In this document: in pieces, positions 11,915 through 23,900 of the stretch
How the letters are laid out: every line of letters begins with the position of its first letter
How positions within the stretch are numbered: position 1 is the stretch's first letter
Origin: Phlebopus portentosus
Taxonomy: Eukaryota; Basidiomycota; Agaricomycetes; Boletales; Boletinellaceae
Assembly (NCBI GenBank): GCA_037892935.1
Contig: JAYXKI010000003.1
Span: 992,001-1,056,000, forward strand
DNA: 64,000 nucleotides
Direction of reading: 5' to 3'
Made by a program: the position numbers and the translations under genes
Notes under the pieces: model-generated
What the model saw: only the letters and a program-made list of their open reading frames with translations
Told to the model about the DNA's origin: nothing
Databases searched by the model: none

Positions 11915-12393
11915 AAGGAAAGAAGCAACGGATTTATTTCATCAAGTACGTTTTCAGGCCGGACCATGTTGCGGCGCCTTCGGCTTGTCCACAGTCCGTT
12001 CTCTCCGATTTGTATTCCGTTGGCTCTATTTAGTAATTTTACTCGGTAGATTTGTATATCATTCAGTCATGTTGTTACTGCTAGAAATTATTAACACCTG
12101 CTTCAGCTCGGCCTCTACTGCAATTGAGCGCGAGGAATAAGCATGTGTTGCCGGAGAAGCGCTCAATTAAGGACGCAAGTCAATCCGATGAAACAGGCAA
12201 GGTGCTGAGAGAGGGTTGTGAGAGAAATTATATTCGGAACAAAGCCCCGTGTGGCTCGGCAGCGGTCTGACCTCATGCCACACTGGTAAGAGAGAAGAGA
12301 AGCTAACAGAACTACGTACTTATAAAGCGTGGAGTTCTGCTGGTGAACATATATGCCCTTCTCTTGCCTGCTTCGCCTTCTCTTCCTTTGACG
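11915..12393. other. Intergenic region between tandem genes
   Basis: Contains the 3' flank of PRP5 and the promoter of the downstream MFS transporter. No coding exon, RNA gene or repeat recognised. An open frame extends upstream of the chosen transporter start to 12343, but its extra residues show no conservation signal. Confidence 0.3.
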
Positions 12394-14635
12394 ATGAGCA
12401 AAATGTCGGACAAGGACCTCCAGCCAGTCGACACGGGTGTTGCCTCGTCGCGTTCAACGATTGTAGAACGCGATTTAGAAGCCAACAAGGTCACCAAGGA
12501 CGAAGAACTTGACTTCCGCGAGGGTGAGGGTGAGTCGGCCATCCCTGAAGACAAAAGGATCGAGGCTCTGGAGAGACTCGATCATGATTGGCAACATGAT
12601 CCTGACAATCCCAGAAATTGGTGAGTATGACCCCGACCTGCCTTGCACTTGCACTGCACATTCTCAATGAATTTCAATTAATGACAATTCATGCAGGACG
12701 TTCTGGAGAAAATGGCGCATGGCTGGCGTTGTAAGCGTACCTTCTTAATTTGGCAATCTCTCCATCTTTTATTCATTTACAAATTCCAGGTATCATTTTA
12801 CACATTTGTGAGCCCCGTGTCGAGTAGCATGATGGCTCCGGCATTGCCCCGCGTGCGTGCACGTTCATTTTGACGCTGGATAATGGAAATGAACTAACTG
12901 CTTCACTGCATCAGATTCAAGACCATTATGATATTTCAAGTCCTACGATTGTTAGATCGATTGGATTACAGCTCGACGACTAGTACTAACTCCTCGTTCT
13001 TTGTTAAAGTTGAACATGACCTTAACGATTTTCCTTCTTGCTTATGCGATTGGCCCCTTGTTCTTGAGCCCACTCAGTGAAGTTGTAGGGCGAAGACGGG
13101 TGCGTACCATTCCTAGGAACGCGTTAAAGCCTTGAAAAATTGATTAATGTCCTGCAGGTCTTGCATATATCAAATATTGCCTTTCTCATCTTCAATATTG
13201 CCTGCGCTTTCGCCCCTGATATTGGCTCGCTGATCGGTTTCAGGTTTCTGGCCGGTCTTGGTGGTAGTGCGCCGATAGGTGAGAAAGAGCGTCAATCTCA
13301 CTTCCCCCGTACTGGACTGTCAGCTAAATCGGGAGTAATCAAGCTATTGGCGCTGGAGTCATCGGTGATCTATTTTCGGAACGAGATCGCGGTAAGTAGC
13401 ATACAAGAAATGATCGAGTGTTCCGACTGAAAATTTCTCCTTTTCTTTCCGCAGCTACGGCAATGGCTGTTTTCACATTAGGGCCTTTACTAGGGACCTT
13501 CAGTCGGACCAGTAGCAGGAGGCTTCATCGCCGAGACGATCGGCTTCAAATGGATCTTCATCGTCATCGCCATAGCTTCTGGTATCGGAGGTTGTTTCGG
13601 CATCATATTTCTGCAAGAGACATATGCTCCTTTTATCCAGATCAAACGCGCTCAGCGGCAGATCAAGCAGTCCGGCGAAAAGACGCTTGAACATGATGTA
13701 CTGCTTGATCAACATAAAGATTTTGCGCATGTCATGTGGGTGAATATGACGAGGCCCTTTGCGTTACTGTTCGGGAGCTTCATCTGTTTTATTCTGAGTC
13801 TGTACATGGGCTTGTAAGTTCACGATTCATGAGTACATGAGGTGAAGGCGTTGACTTGACTTCTCAGGACTTACGGATATTATTACCTCATGTTTGCGAC
13901 GTTCCCCCAGCTCTTCCCGGAAAACTATGGATTTAGTACCGGCCTCGCTGGACTTGTAAGTCCTACTCTTCTCCAAGCTTATGCAATGCCAGAGATTTAA
14001 TGTATCTGAAGGCTTATTTGGGACCGGGGGTCGGGTTTTGTCTCTCGACAGCATACGGGGCTTACGTGGCAGATGGAATTTATCAAAGGGTACGCACGCG
14101 CTTTTCTGTCTGTCCGCCATGACGCTGCTGACACCGACACAGCTCGTCGCAAAGAGCGGGGGCGTATCAAAGCCCGAAATGCGCATCCCGCCACTGATCA
14201 TAGCTAGCTGCTTCGTCCCAATCGGGCTTTTGTAAGTCGTCTCTCCCCCTCTCTATCCAACCAGTCATTCTCAAACGAGCGATTTTCGGGAATTTCTTTT
14301 CTTCTTCCATATGTAGCTGGTACGGCTGGTCAGCACAAGCCAAAGTGCACTGGATCATGCCAATCATCGGGGCCGGGATCTTCGGGTTCGCCATGATGGG
14401 CACGTTCCTCCCCATCCAGCTCTACCTCGTCGACTCCTTCCGCTACGCCGCGTCCGCCATGGCGGCCGCCACCGTCATCCGCTCCGTCATGGGCTTTGCG
14501 TTCCCGCTGTTCGGCCAGCAGATGTTCGACGCCCTCCACGCTGGGCCCGGCTACTCCCTCCTCGCGGGCCTCGCAATCGTCATCGGTATACCTTCCCTGT
14601 TTGGATTTATTACTGTGGAGAGAAGATCCGCTTAA
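12394..14635 (+). CDS. DHA1-type MFS multidrug/polyamine transporter, with an apparent frameshift
   Basis: Tpo1-like drug:H+ antiporter of the plasma membrane. The hydrophilic N-terminus ends DHDWQHDPDNPRNW, the hallmark before helix 1. Spliced exons then give VSFYTFVSPVSSSMMAPALP, ISSPTILNMTLTIFLLAYA, GPLFLSPLSEVVGRRRV (motif A), RFLAGLGGSAPI, AIGAGVIGDLFSERDR and a GPLLG..PSVGPVAGG block (antiporter motif C). The C-terminal half follows normally to FGFITVERRSA-stop. At about 13493-13495 the frame breaks: the bases ctaGGGacc give TFSRT, whereas one G fewer restores PSVGPVAGGFIAETIGF in frame with everything downstream. No GT-AG intron of normal size fixes this. Either a sequencing or assembly indel or a recent inactivating mutation. 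Confidence 0.8.
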
Positions 14636-15036
14636 GGAGCGATTTGAATCGATAGATTGATGAAAAAAAAATTTGTCTTTAAAAAAGGGATTGGATTTTG
14701 CGAGGATTTAGTTACGATTTTCTTTTACTTACGACTTACTCGACATAGATTTTTTTTTTTTCCGTTCTTTAGCATACTCATTGGGTGTACGTATAGTCAG
14801 AGCCACGATCTTCATTGAATTAGCAGTATTCCGATCAAAACGAATGAATAGTTCTGATTTAGGTGGGCCGAAAGGATCGACATGAACGTAAATCATTGTC
14901 CTGATCGACCCACAACTGCATCATCATATACACTGGGAAACCTGCGTCTATTATCTAGCAATGAATACATCTTTGTAAAGAATCGAAAGAAAAAGGATAT
15001 TGATTGCAGGCGTAGGAATATATAACAGACCGGATC
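14636..15036. other. Convergent 3' spacer with A/T tracts
   Basis: Separates the stop codons of the MFS transporter and the ferric reductase. Contains A and T homopolymer runs near 14662-14690 and 14751-14761, consistent with 3' ends. No gene recognised. Confidence 0.35.
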
Positions 15037-17313
15037 TCAAGCTTTGACCATTCCGAAGGTCTCCATGTGCAGCGTGACAGTCGGACGACCTTTCAAGATG
15101 TTGATCGGGTTCGCATTCTCAAACGAGGTCGCTGCTCGGACTGCCGATGCGAGTGAAGATGGACCAGCCACTAAAGAAGTCCAGCGTGTAAGTGGACAAG
15201 GTTGAGATGAGGAGAAAATAAGATCGCACCATCAACGGAGACAGGACCAGAAGACAGAGAAACAGCATCTTGTATGAGCGTCTCGACATTGGGGCGGCCG
15301 TTCGCCGTCTTGATGGCGTTACGCGCGAGTTCTTTCATTGTCGTGACCGTCTCGGAAGACACGAGAGCGTAAGGAGATGTCGAGTCCGTTACCAGTGTGT
15401 CGGAAGACTTTGTCTTTGGGCGGGTGAAGAAGACGCAAGGCTCGATGATTAAGTCGCTAGGCGCGGCCAGTAATGCGTCTGTCAATGGCTTCGAAACCCA
15501 GTTCATATGATCTACATTCAATGAGAAATTTGTCGCTTTCAAGAACTGACATGCCTACCTTCGTGGCGCACGATCCAGACGAACGATACACGCCGGCATG
15601 AGGATGTCCCCTCGCGGGCGTTGCTATAGGCATCATGAGGTACTTGTAGATACGGAGTGAAACAAGGCACTCACTGAACAATGTCAAGAAGCAGAGGAAG
15701 AGTGTACGAAATTCCAGAGCCTCCACCAATCAGGACGCACGTCGAGAAGCTTCGCAGATCCGGAGGATTTCCGTATGGCCCGTCAATATACGCAGGTACG
15801 GAATTCGACAATCCCTTTCTTGAAGCATGATCGAGTAGTCGTTCCGTAAATCCGCTTTGCGCACGAATGAGGAAAACGACCTCCTTCTCGGGGGATTCGT
15901 CTGATCCGTTAATGCTGATGGAATGCGGAATACTGGCGATAGTGAAAGGATGTGCCTCGGTCGGCAGTTTGCTGACGGAAGGAAGTATGACGTATGCGTG
16001 TTGACCGGCGGTCCAGTTCATTCTTCGGCAGAGCGTTAGCTTGACGGTGTCCGACGTTAGAAGCTCGACGGAGGCGTGATGGGCGTCTGAAGAGCTTCGG
16101 GCCCAGATCCGGTTGTTCCAGATAAGTCTGCCCAATCGGAGGAGGCGGTCTAGACCCCATACCAGGAAGGCAGGCCAGAAATAGTCACCGAACCTAATGA
16201 AGATAGTCATCAGTAAACTATAGAGGTGTGAAGTTGATGAATGACTAACTCCCGTGATCCGGCATGTATAAGGCCGCCGAGGATGAAGATACTATAAATG
16301 CCTTCAGCTAAACATTCACGTGTAGCACCTTCGCATCGCTTACAAGATAAGAACGATATGAGAGATGAGGAAGAACTCAAAGAATTTGATACGGATCGGA
16401 CGAATGGACAAAACAGTAGCCAAGGAGAAAGCTACGAGACCAGCAACACCCCACCTCATCCATCCATGGCTGAGGTCAAACTTCTCAGGCAGACTAGGCA
16501 GCCGTATGTCAATGAAGAAGTAGAGTGCCATAAGCCAAGAGAAGACATACCCTGAAAGTCCTCGGACGAGTGCATGAATCCATAATAACACGAGACAAGC
16601 ACGAGCACTCGCTCTATGCAGCACGTTGAGCCTTTCATGGCTGACACCAGTTAGGACTACAAATCAAGCAAGATAAGTACGTGACGTGATGTAAAGGGGT
16701 CACCGGCAATTCGTTTCTTACATGATATAATATTATTCTTGCCAGCAAGAGCGACGATAAGGGGGACCTGGCAAGATGCCAGATGCGCAGCACGGTCCTG
16801 AAAATAGAACGTCTCCATGTCGTGCGCTGTAAGCATAAGCATATGCTTAAAACTTTGAAGTGTCTTCGATTAATTGAGTAACGCACTGTTAATCCACAAC
16901 CAGACCAATAAAGCGATGACATAACCCGTAATGAATACGAGCTCGGTCACAGATATGACTGAGGAAGGCCCAATTGGTACCGTAGTCCGGAATGCTACAA
17001 TTCTGAAGACGCTGGAAAAAGCTTGAGGAAGTCGACGAATCGACGCCGTTCCGGTCTGCCCTGGCATTGATGCCTCAGGGGACGTCTTCTCGATGTTTGT
17101 CGCATTGGAGCTGTCTTGTCCTCGTTGCGGTTTGCGGAGAAAAGAATAAAGGCGCGTCGACCAGTGGACGATGGTCAATAGCCCGACGACAGCCGTCAGC
17201 AGATACCATAGTTCGTTAACGTATCTTTCTTGAAGTCTAGCCTTCTCAGACAACTGGGCGGGTGAAGGAGAGGAACGAGAGAAGACACGAAGACGAGTAA
17301 AATCCGACATCAT
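15037..17313 (-). CDS. Ferric/cupric reductase transmembrane component (FRE family)
   Basis: Membrane flavocytochrome that passes electrons from NADPH through FAD and two haems to extracellular Fe3+ or Cu2+, feeding high-affinity uptake. Start at MMSDFTRL. The first helix is ELWYLLTAVVGLLTIVHW. The haem core follows: LIVALAGKNNI, then two His pairs 13 residues apart, in LHRASARACLVLLWIHAL and in SHIVLIL joined by splicing to FILGGLIHAG. The FAD-binding segment contains HPFTIASIPHS. The NADPH segment contains DGPYGNPPDL and VLIGGGSGISYTLPLLLD. The C-terminus reads SVDGPSSLASAV and ends LHMETFGMVKA-stop, typical of FREs. No cleavable signal peptide is obvious. At least seven introns. No iron transporter is adjacent, so a pathway cluster is not supported. 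Confidence 0.92.
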
Positions 17314-18517
17314 GCAAGAGACTGTTGGGATTCAGAAGTGGGGATAAGTGTACTAGTGCAAGGAACCACGAGATGACGTTCAGGCTTTAAATCCTTGCGG
17401 GACAGGGCGCTATCGCGCATCATGGCAAATTGACTGTGGGAGGTCCGGTACCGGTTATGTCGACAGCGTACGTCCGTCAACGTACAACGCGGAAGGATTG
17501 AGATGCACCGGTTCCGCCTGATGAAAATAGATATAGATAGGACCAAGAATTGAGTGCAGCATGGGGATGGAAAGTCATCCTTGAGAGACCATGTGGGGCA
17601 AAATGGAGAAGAACTCGGTAAAACACTGCAAGAGATATGGGGTATACAAGCGCGGAATGACGTGACAAAGAGGTTGGACCGCCGGATGGGAGAGCAAAAA
17701 GGACGAGATAGCGGAGGAATGAATGTCAAGTTCGAGCCGAGTATAGCCCAGATGGTCTTGTCGGGGATGCTTCGGTGGCCAACCGGATGAGAGTCGGGCT
17801 CTGACGCAATTCAGTCACTCAATAAGCTACTACTGTTGTCTAGTCACAGCAGATCATGTTGGACAAGCTACGAAGCATGCTGTGAGCTACGCATAAAGAA
17901 GCATCCTAAGGAGCGTGCACTAAAACAAGAAGCACGACATATCGGATTATGTAATCGATGTAGAATGCCAGCGTGAAGACAAGAGCCAAGGTGTGAAGGA
18001 GACTGTGGTATGTCATCATAAGACTTTCGCGAATTTTCTTGGTCATAGTTTCGACATAGCAAAGCAAAACGGAGCGGAGGCAAATGAGGAGTCTATAAAT
18101 AGCACCCTTTTCATGTACATAAAACAACATTACTTAGCAGTTATTTTTCCGAAGTAAATATGAAGAACGCACCCAAAGCGAGACGATGCGCAGCTGCAAA
18201 GGCCGTCACTGTTTCTAACCGGATTTCATATAAGGACAGTTCCGACTTGCGCTCGAGCCATGCATGGCTCCACCTGGTGAAACTTACTGAATCATGACAA
18301 AACGACGAGCACAAGAAGAGAGATAAGACAGGGACAGGGCCGACGGCTCGCATATGAACCATCGCAACATGTTGACAACGAGCACAAGCACAAGCTGCAA
18401 GACGCGCCACAGTCCAGAGCGTTCCATCCACTTACAGTAACTGGTATGTACAGTAGATAAGACAAAAGTTTCCACGTCAGCAACTTGAAGATCGAAGCGC
18501 TTGATGCTTAACCACGC
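17314..18517. other. Sparse intergenic region upstream of the ferric reductase
   Basis: About 1.2 kb with only short, mutually overlapping open frames of low-complexity composition (Arg/Ser/Cys-rich), none resembling a family. Probably the promoter of the ferric reductase plus unassigned DNA. No repeat or RNA gene recognised. Confidence 0.35.
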
Positions 18518-18751
18518 CTAGAAAATCTTGTCTACGGTGGTGATCTGTGGAGATGCGGCCGCCAGCTGGCATTCGTATTCGTTCGCGCCTCCGTCGAGCT
18601 CGAGTCCAAGCCTATCTCCGTCAGATAGAGTCTCTCGGACGGACACTATTGTAGGTGCGATGATAGCGAGCGTGCGGACGAAGTTGGAGCCATTCTCTTG
18701 ATCGACAAGTAAGTCCAAGGTCAAGTCGGACTCACGTAGATTCCATGCCAA
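18518..18751 (-). CDS. Possible small hypothetical protein or terminal exon
   Basis: An open frame of about 77 codons without an ATG at its 5' end, so if real it would be a downstream exon ending at the TAG at 18518. In favour: balanced protein-like composition (FVRTLAIIAPTIVSVRETL, GDRLGLELDGG) and a run of C- or G-ending codons like those of neighbouring genes. Against: no start codon, no convincing upstream exon, and no recognised family. An alternative reading uses the ATG at 18744-18746 with a gtgagt donor, but that shifts the frame and soon stops. Confidence 0.25.
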   Translation of the reverse strand: MAWNLRESDLTLDLLVDQENGSNFVRTLAIIAPTIVSVRETLSDGDRLGLELDGGANEYECQLAAASPQITTVDKIF

Positions 18752-18942
18752 TCACGACCAAACAAAAGTGCGTCGGATTTGGTCGGTCGCGTGTTTGATC
18801 CTGCTCTGCTTGAGAAGATTAGATTATGACGGCCGCAAGCAAGAACGTATACTGCAGATTGCCTTGTATGGAAGGATCCACGAGAAAATATTGAGCAGAT
18901 TATTATAATTCAGCCAATCAATTTCGGAATAGACACGCCAAA

Positions 18943-19119
18943 ATGACCGACGGTGGTGACATCGTCCGTCCCCGTCGCTCTCCCACTTCATCTCATCAAT
19001 CTTTATCATTGTCACTCCAGCGGCCATCACAGAAAATCAAAATAGTTTTTGCTTATAACCACCACCACGTCCGTCAAGCTGAGCAGGCTCTTCTTCAGAT
19101 CTTTCAGAACAGTCTCTAG
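18943..19119 (+). promoter_or_regulatory. Upstream open reading frame before kynurenine aminotransferase
   Basis: An ATG in good context (ccaaaATGa, purine at -3) opens a 58-codon frame whose TAG ends four bases before the aminotransferase ATG, in a different frame. If transcription starts upstream of 18943 this would limit ribosome access to the main ATG. The transcript start is unknown, so the call is tentative. Confidence 0.35.
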
Positions 19120-19123
19120 GACC

Positions 19124-20886
19124 ATGACCGCAAACGGCTCTGCACACATCAACGGGGTCAAACCTACCACCCCGAACTTCCAGTTGGCTTCACGGTTGAA
19201 GGAGGGTCGGGCTCTCGCTCAGGATGTCTGGTCCATCTTCAAGTATGTCTTGTAGGGCGCATACAGTGGTAGGATGTCAACTGAAGACCCTGTGCCACTC
19301 AGCGCAGCCAATTTGCCCGCAGATTGCATCAACTTAGGACAAGGGTACATGAACTTCCCGCCACCGCAGTGGGTAAAAGACGCTGCCGATGAAGCTCTGA
19401 ACACCACTGTTGGAAATCATTACTCGCACCCCAAGGGGCGCATAAGGCTCCGACAAGCTATCAAAAAGCGCTACGACAAGATATTGGGCAGAGACCTCGA
19501 CGTAGAGACGGAGATTCAGGTTACTAGCGGTGCAAACGAGGGTTCGTCCCCGTCCGTTCTGATTGTGCATCCATCTTAGCTGAATAATTGTCCCGAATAT
19601 AGGACAATATTCTGTGTTCACGGCATTTTTAGACTCCGGAGATGAAGTAATTATGTTTGAGCCGTATTTCGATCAGTATCTCCCGTCCGTCGTCTTTAAT
19701 GGAGGAAAGCCAGTCTATGTGCCTCTTCACCCTCCTCCTGCAGACATGCTCAACACTACGAGCAATGATTGGACAATTGACTTTGAGGAATTACGGTGCA
19801 TATATTCTCAGGATACTCTACGTCTGTCAAACTTACACAACTGTTTTATCTGTTCAGGCGAGCATGCACTCCGAGAACAAAAATGATTATTGTCAATACG
19901 CCTCACAATCCCGTGGGCAAAGTCTTTACGAGGGAGGAGCTTGAGAAGATTGCGGATATTGCCAAAGAGTTCAATCTTCTGGTGATGTCTGATGAAGTCG
20001 TACGTTCAATTATCTCTGTTGTCTATACTTTTCTTATCACGCCGGCCTTTCAGTATGATTGCCTTGTCTTTGATGGCAAAGAACATATCCCTATAGCTAC
20101 GCTTCCTGGCATGTGGGAGCGTACTGTTTCCGTGTATTCTTGCGGCAGTAAGTACGGTCTGTTGCTGAGCTTTGTTCTACTATATTTATCATTCTTTGAA
20201 CCCTGACAGAGGCATTTGCTGCGACGGGGTGGCGTGTAGGCTATCTCATCGGACCAGAGCATATCATTGCGCCGACACTCGCAGCATGCACGCGTATTGT
20301 CTTCTGCTCTAACTCCCCTCTTCAAGAAGCCGCAGCTGCAGGTCTCGAACAAGCAGAAGAGCGTCATTTCTTTGAAAAGCAAAACAAGGAATACGAGGAG
20401 CGTCGTAATGTCCTGGTTGAAGGTTTTGACCGGCTTGGCTTGAAATACACCCTTCCTCAGGGAAGCTACTTCGTTCTTCTGGTACATTGATTGCTCCAAA
20501 AACTTGATTCGCATCACTGATTACTTGTAAAGGACATATCTAGTCTACATTGGCCGGAAGACTTTCCATTCCCGAAGAGTGTTCAGGGCAGAGGCAGGGA
20601 CTTCAGGTATGAAAGACATTCATTTCCGATTGATAATCATGTTGAATTTGTTTACAGGGCGTGCTGGTTTATTGCCATGGAACTCGGGGTTTCTTCTATA
20701 CCGGTTAGCGAGGTAGGTCTAGAACCATATCTTTAAATTACCATTTGCTCACTGACCTTGTAGTTTTATTGCGAGGAGCATACAGAAATCGGGGAGCGTT
20801 TTGCACGCTTTTCATTCTGTAAGGACCTGGATACGCTGAAGCAGGCTGTAGAGCGTCTCCAAGGCCTCAAGAAATTCTTACTGTAA
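19124..20886 (+). CDS. Kynurenine--oxoglutarate transaminase (BNA3-like class I/II aminotransferase)
   Basis: PLP enzyme that converts kynurenine to kynurenic acid and can act on other amino acids or glutamine. Fold-type I signatures in order: INLGQGYMNFPPP, NHYSHPKGRIRLRQAI, VTSGANEG, DSGDEVIMFEPYFDQY, NTPHNPVGKVFTREEL, VMSDEV. After splicing the PLP-lysine block reads YSCGKAFAATGWRVGYLIGP, with the lysine codon split by an intron. The C-terminus has LPQGSYFVLL, GRGRDFR and ARFSFCKDLDTLKQAVERL. Eight or so short introns. The frame upstream of the ATG is open back to 19046 and encodes a basic, acid-free leader (see findings). Converges on the helicase gene, with only 86 bases between stop codons. 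Confidence 0.92.
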
Positions 20887-20972
20887 AAAGAGCTTGTCAA
20901 TGTTGTATAGATTGCTAGAATAGTTCTACTTGTAAACGTCTGCACTTTGTGTCTATGAATAATATTACAATT

Positions 20973-23900
20973 TCATGAGCTCTCCCCGTGTAAGTGGTCT
21001 ACCAGTCTTGATAGCGACGAATTGAGGTCGCTCGGAGCTGCATCATAATACATCGGATTGCTTTCTGCGCGCCGCGCAAGGTACGTCCACGACAATATGT
21101 CCATCGTTTGCTGTTTGTCAGCTTGAGAGATGGTCCTGCTATTCCACTTCCTACGCAGCCACTCGGCGAGAGCTGGAGCCTCGTGTAGTGTCGATTCGAG
21201 CGGGAGGCCCTCATCAAGAAATCGGGTCAGAGTTTCCCTCCCTTCTGCTTGGCAGAGTAGATGGAAATGCCCTGTATGCGCGTGGCGTGCCGCACGTCCC
21301 TGCATATGTACAACTTCTGCAAGTGGATAGTCTGCGATTTGTCGGTTTTGCTGACCCGCGGCGTCCCTCCCTGCTCCGCTTGTACCTTCTACACGCACGA
21401 ATTGCGTGCCCATGACGACGACGACACCAGCCCGCATCGGTACGGACCACAGCGCCTCGCGGGGGACGATGAGGACGCGTACGATGCCCTCCGCGCAAAG
21501 CTCGAGCATGAGTGCTCGGTCTGAACGGCTGATACCGTCGTGGAAGATTCCGATACCTCGCGTGATGAAGTCCGCAAGCGAATGGTCTTGCAGACGCGCT
21601 ACGTAGAACTCAAGATCCTCGGACGACATCGACGCGGGGAGGTACCCTTGCATTTTCAGGTCGACGGCGCATTGCGTGATGAGATCGTTCGCGATGGGCT
21701 TGCAGTGGCTCCTTGAGGGGACGAAGACGATAGAGAACTCGCCGGCGGCGGAGCAGATCGCAGCGTGCGCCGGCTTCACCATTGCCTTGAAGAGCACGGC
21801 GGAATGCGGTAAGGTGAACGCCTGGATCGACGTTCGTAGATCTTGCTCTCGGTCGCTGGGTCGGAAGCACGTCATGCATTGGGGTGATACGCGCAGCCAG
21901 CTGGCGAGCCCGGAGGGGTCGGTCAAGGACGCTGAAAGTCCCACGAAGCGAACTGCTCGGGTCTGGGTTGCGTGGAGTAATATTGAAACTGCCAATTCGT
22001 ATTCGGCGTCGAGAAGCTCGAGGTTTTCGCAGATGACGAGATTAAGGGAGTCGATGATCGTTGGCCACGTCGGGTGATCCATAGCGTCCAACAGGACTCG
22101 AGGCGTCATTATACAGACGACTTTTTTCCGGTTCTGAAGTGAGAGCGTTGACCCGTTTCTGATCACTTCAACTGGAATGCCTAGCTGATCGAGTACTCGG
22201 CTCATTTGAGATGCAGCATCATTCGCGATCCCTCGTTTTGGCACAATAATCAGCGTCCAAACACCTGCTTTGGCTTTCTGCAAAGTTTTCCTGAAGCACT
22301 ATTAGCAAGAAGGGAAAGTCCGCACCAGAGCTTGAAGAAAAACTTACGCTACGAGCATTTGTGCAAGGGTGGACTTTCCTGAGCCAGTAGGCGTGCACAG
22401 CAACGCATTTTGTCGAATGCTTAGCATACTCCAGAAACTATGTGTCTGGATTGCGTTGAAAGTCTGTAGTCTTGTGCTGAATGCTGACTGCAGAGCATCG
22501 TTTCCAAGCGAGTCGAGGTTCACGAAGGGTAAGGGAAGGAATAGCGTGAACGATTCAAAAGCTTGTGGCTTCACCAAGTCGCTGAGATTGACGGACACCT
22601 CGCCCTCAGCGCCCATCCATCTGTCTGAAACGTATCTTATCGTTAAGCCTGTGTCAATTCTTGCTTCAGAAACCTGAATGACAAAATCCACGTCGATTCG
22701 TTCTGTCGACTGCCGATACACGACATGGGTGAGTTGCAAGATATCGCCATCCACGTCTTCAACCCAAATCCAGAAAGGTTCTATAGCGTCCGGACGCTTT
22801 GAGCCCCATACGAACCCACGTCTCGCATGCAAAGCTAGGCGTAGAAGATCCGACGTCAACGGGCGCAGCTCATACGATATTTCCAGTACCGGAAACTCTT
22901 TGGCCACCCGGAGGAGTGCTGCTCCGTGGGTCTCATTCATATGGATCAGCTCTCCAAGCTCTCGAGCAGACATCTGCGCTAGCTCGCCGACCGAGTAATC
23001 ATCCGCCCACCGTTGCAGATTTGCTAAAGTATCCCTTTTCAGCGTGTCGCCCAGCTGAACAAAGGATGTTCAAATGGCCAAAGACGCTTTTCCACGGCCT
23101 TGCTTAAAGACATGAGGACCGCGCTTACGTTTGCCCATTTCCTGCTAATTGCAATTTCCAACAGGGCACGGATGATACGCCCGGCATTTTGAGCGACGTA
23201 TGCCATATCTGAGACAAGGGCGAAGTCCTCTGGATATGTCCTTGAAATGTACGCTTGCAGGAGTATGTTGACTTTCCCTTGCGTAGAAGACACTCCATCC
23301 TGCAAAATGTAAGTAAGTGATAGGTGATAATTATTAACTGGTGGGATTTTTACTTTGACTTGACATGGAACAATGTTTTCATCCGATAAGAAGCTTTCGA
23401 GCTCCTTGACTTCATTCTCTCGGAGTTGAATCTGTTCAAACTATAGGACAAAGGGACAAACGTGAAACCATGATGGGGTAAAAATGACCTTCAGCTTACC
23501 TCAGTGCTTTTGCATAGCATATGCAGGACGTCAGCTTCACTCATTTTCGGCCGGAACGACTCGTTGAAAATGACGATCGTCTGAGCTCGAATATAATACT
23601 TCGCAGCAATCCGACCTAGATCAGTGCTGGAAAATGTATCATGCTCCTTGTCGTACACAATCATGCGAGCCTCAGCTAATTGGGTGGCTTTACTCTGGAC
23701 CAGGTCGCGGCGCTTTCGTCCAAGCTGGGGATCCGCAATGACTTCCTCGTACGTGATACCTGGATTTACAGTATTATCAGAATAGCTACAAAGATCGTTC
23801 AGGGTACGCAGGACTTGCCGTGGTAACGGGGATTCTTGCGCAATCGGACAAACAGATACGTGTACCCGATCCATTGAACAGCTTCAGTAACATTCGATAC

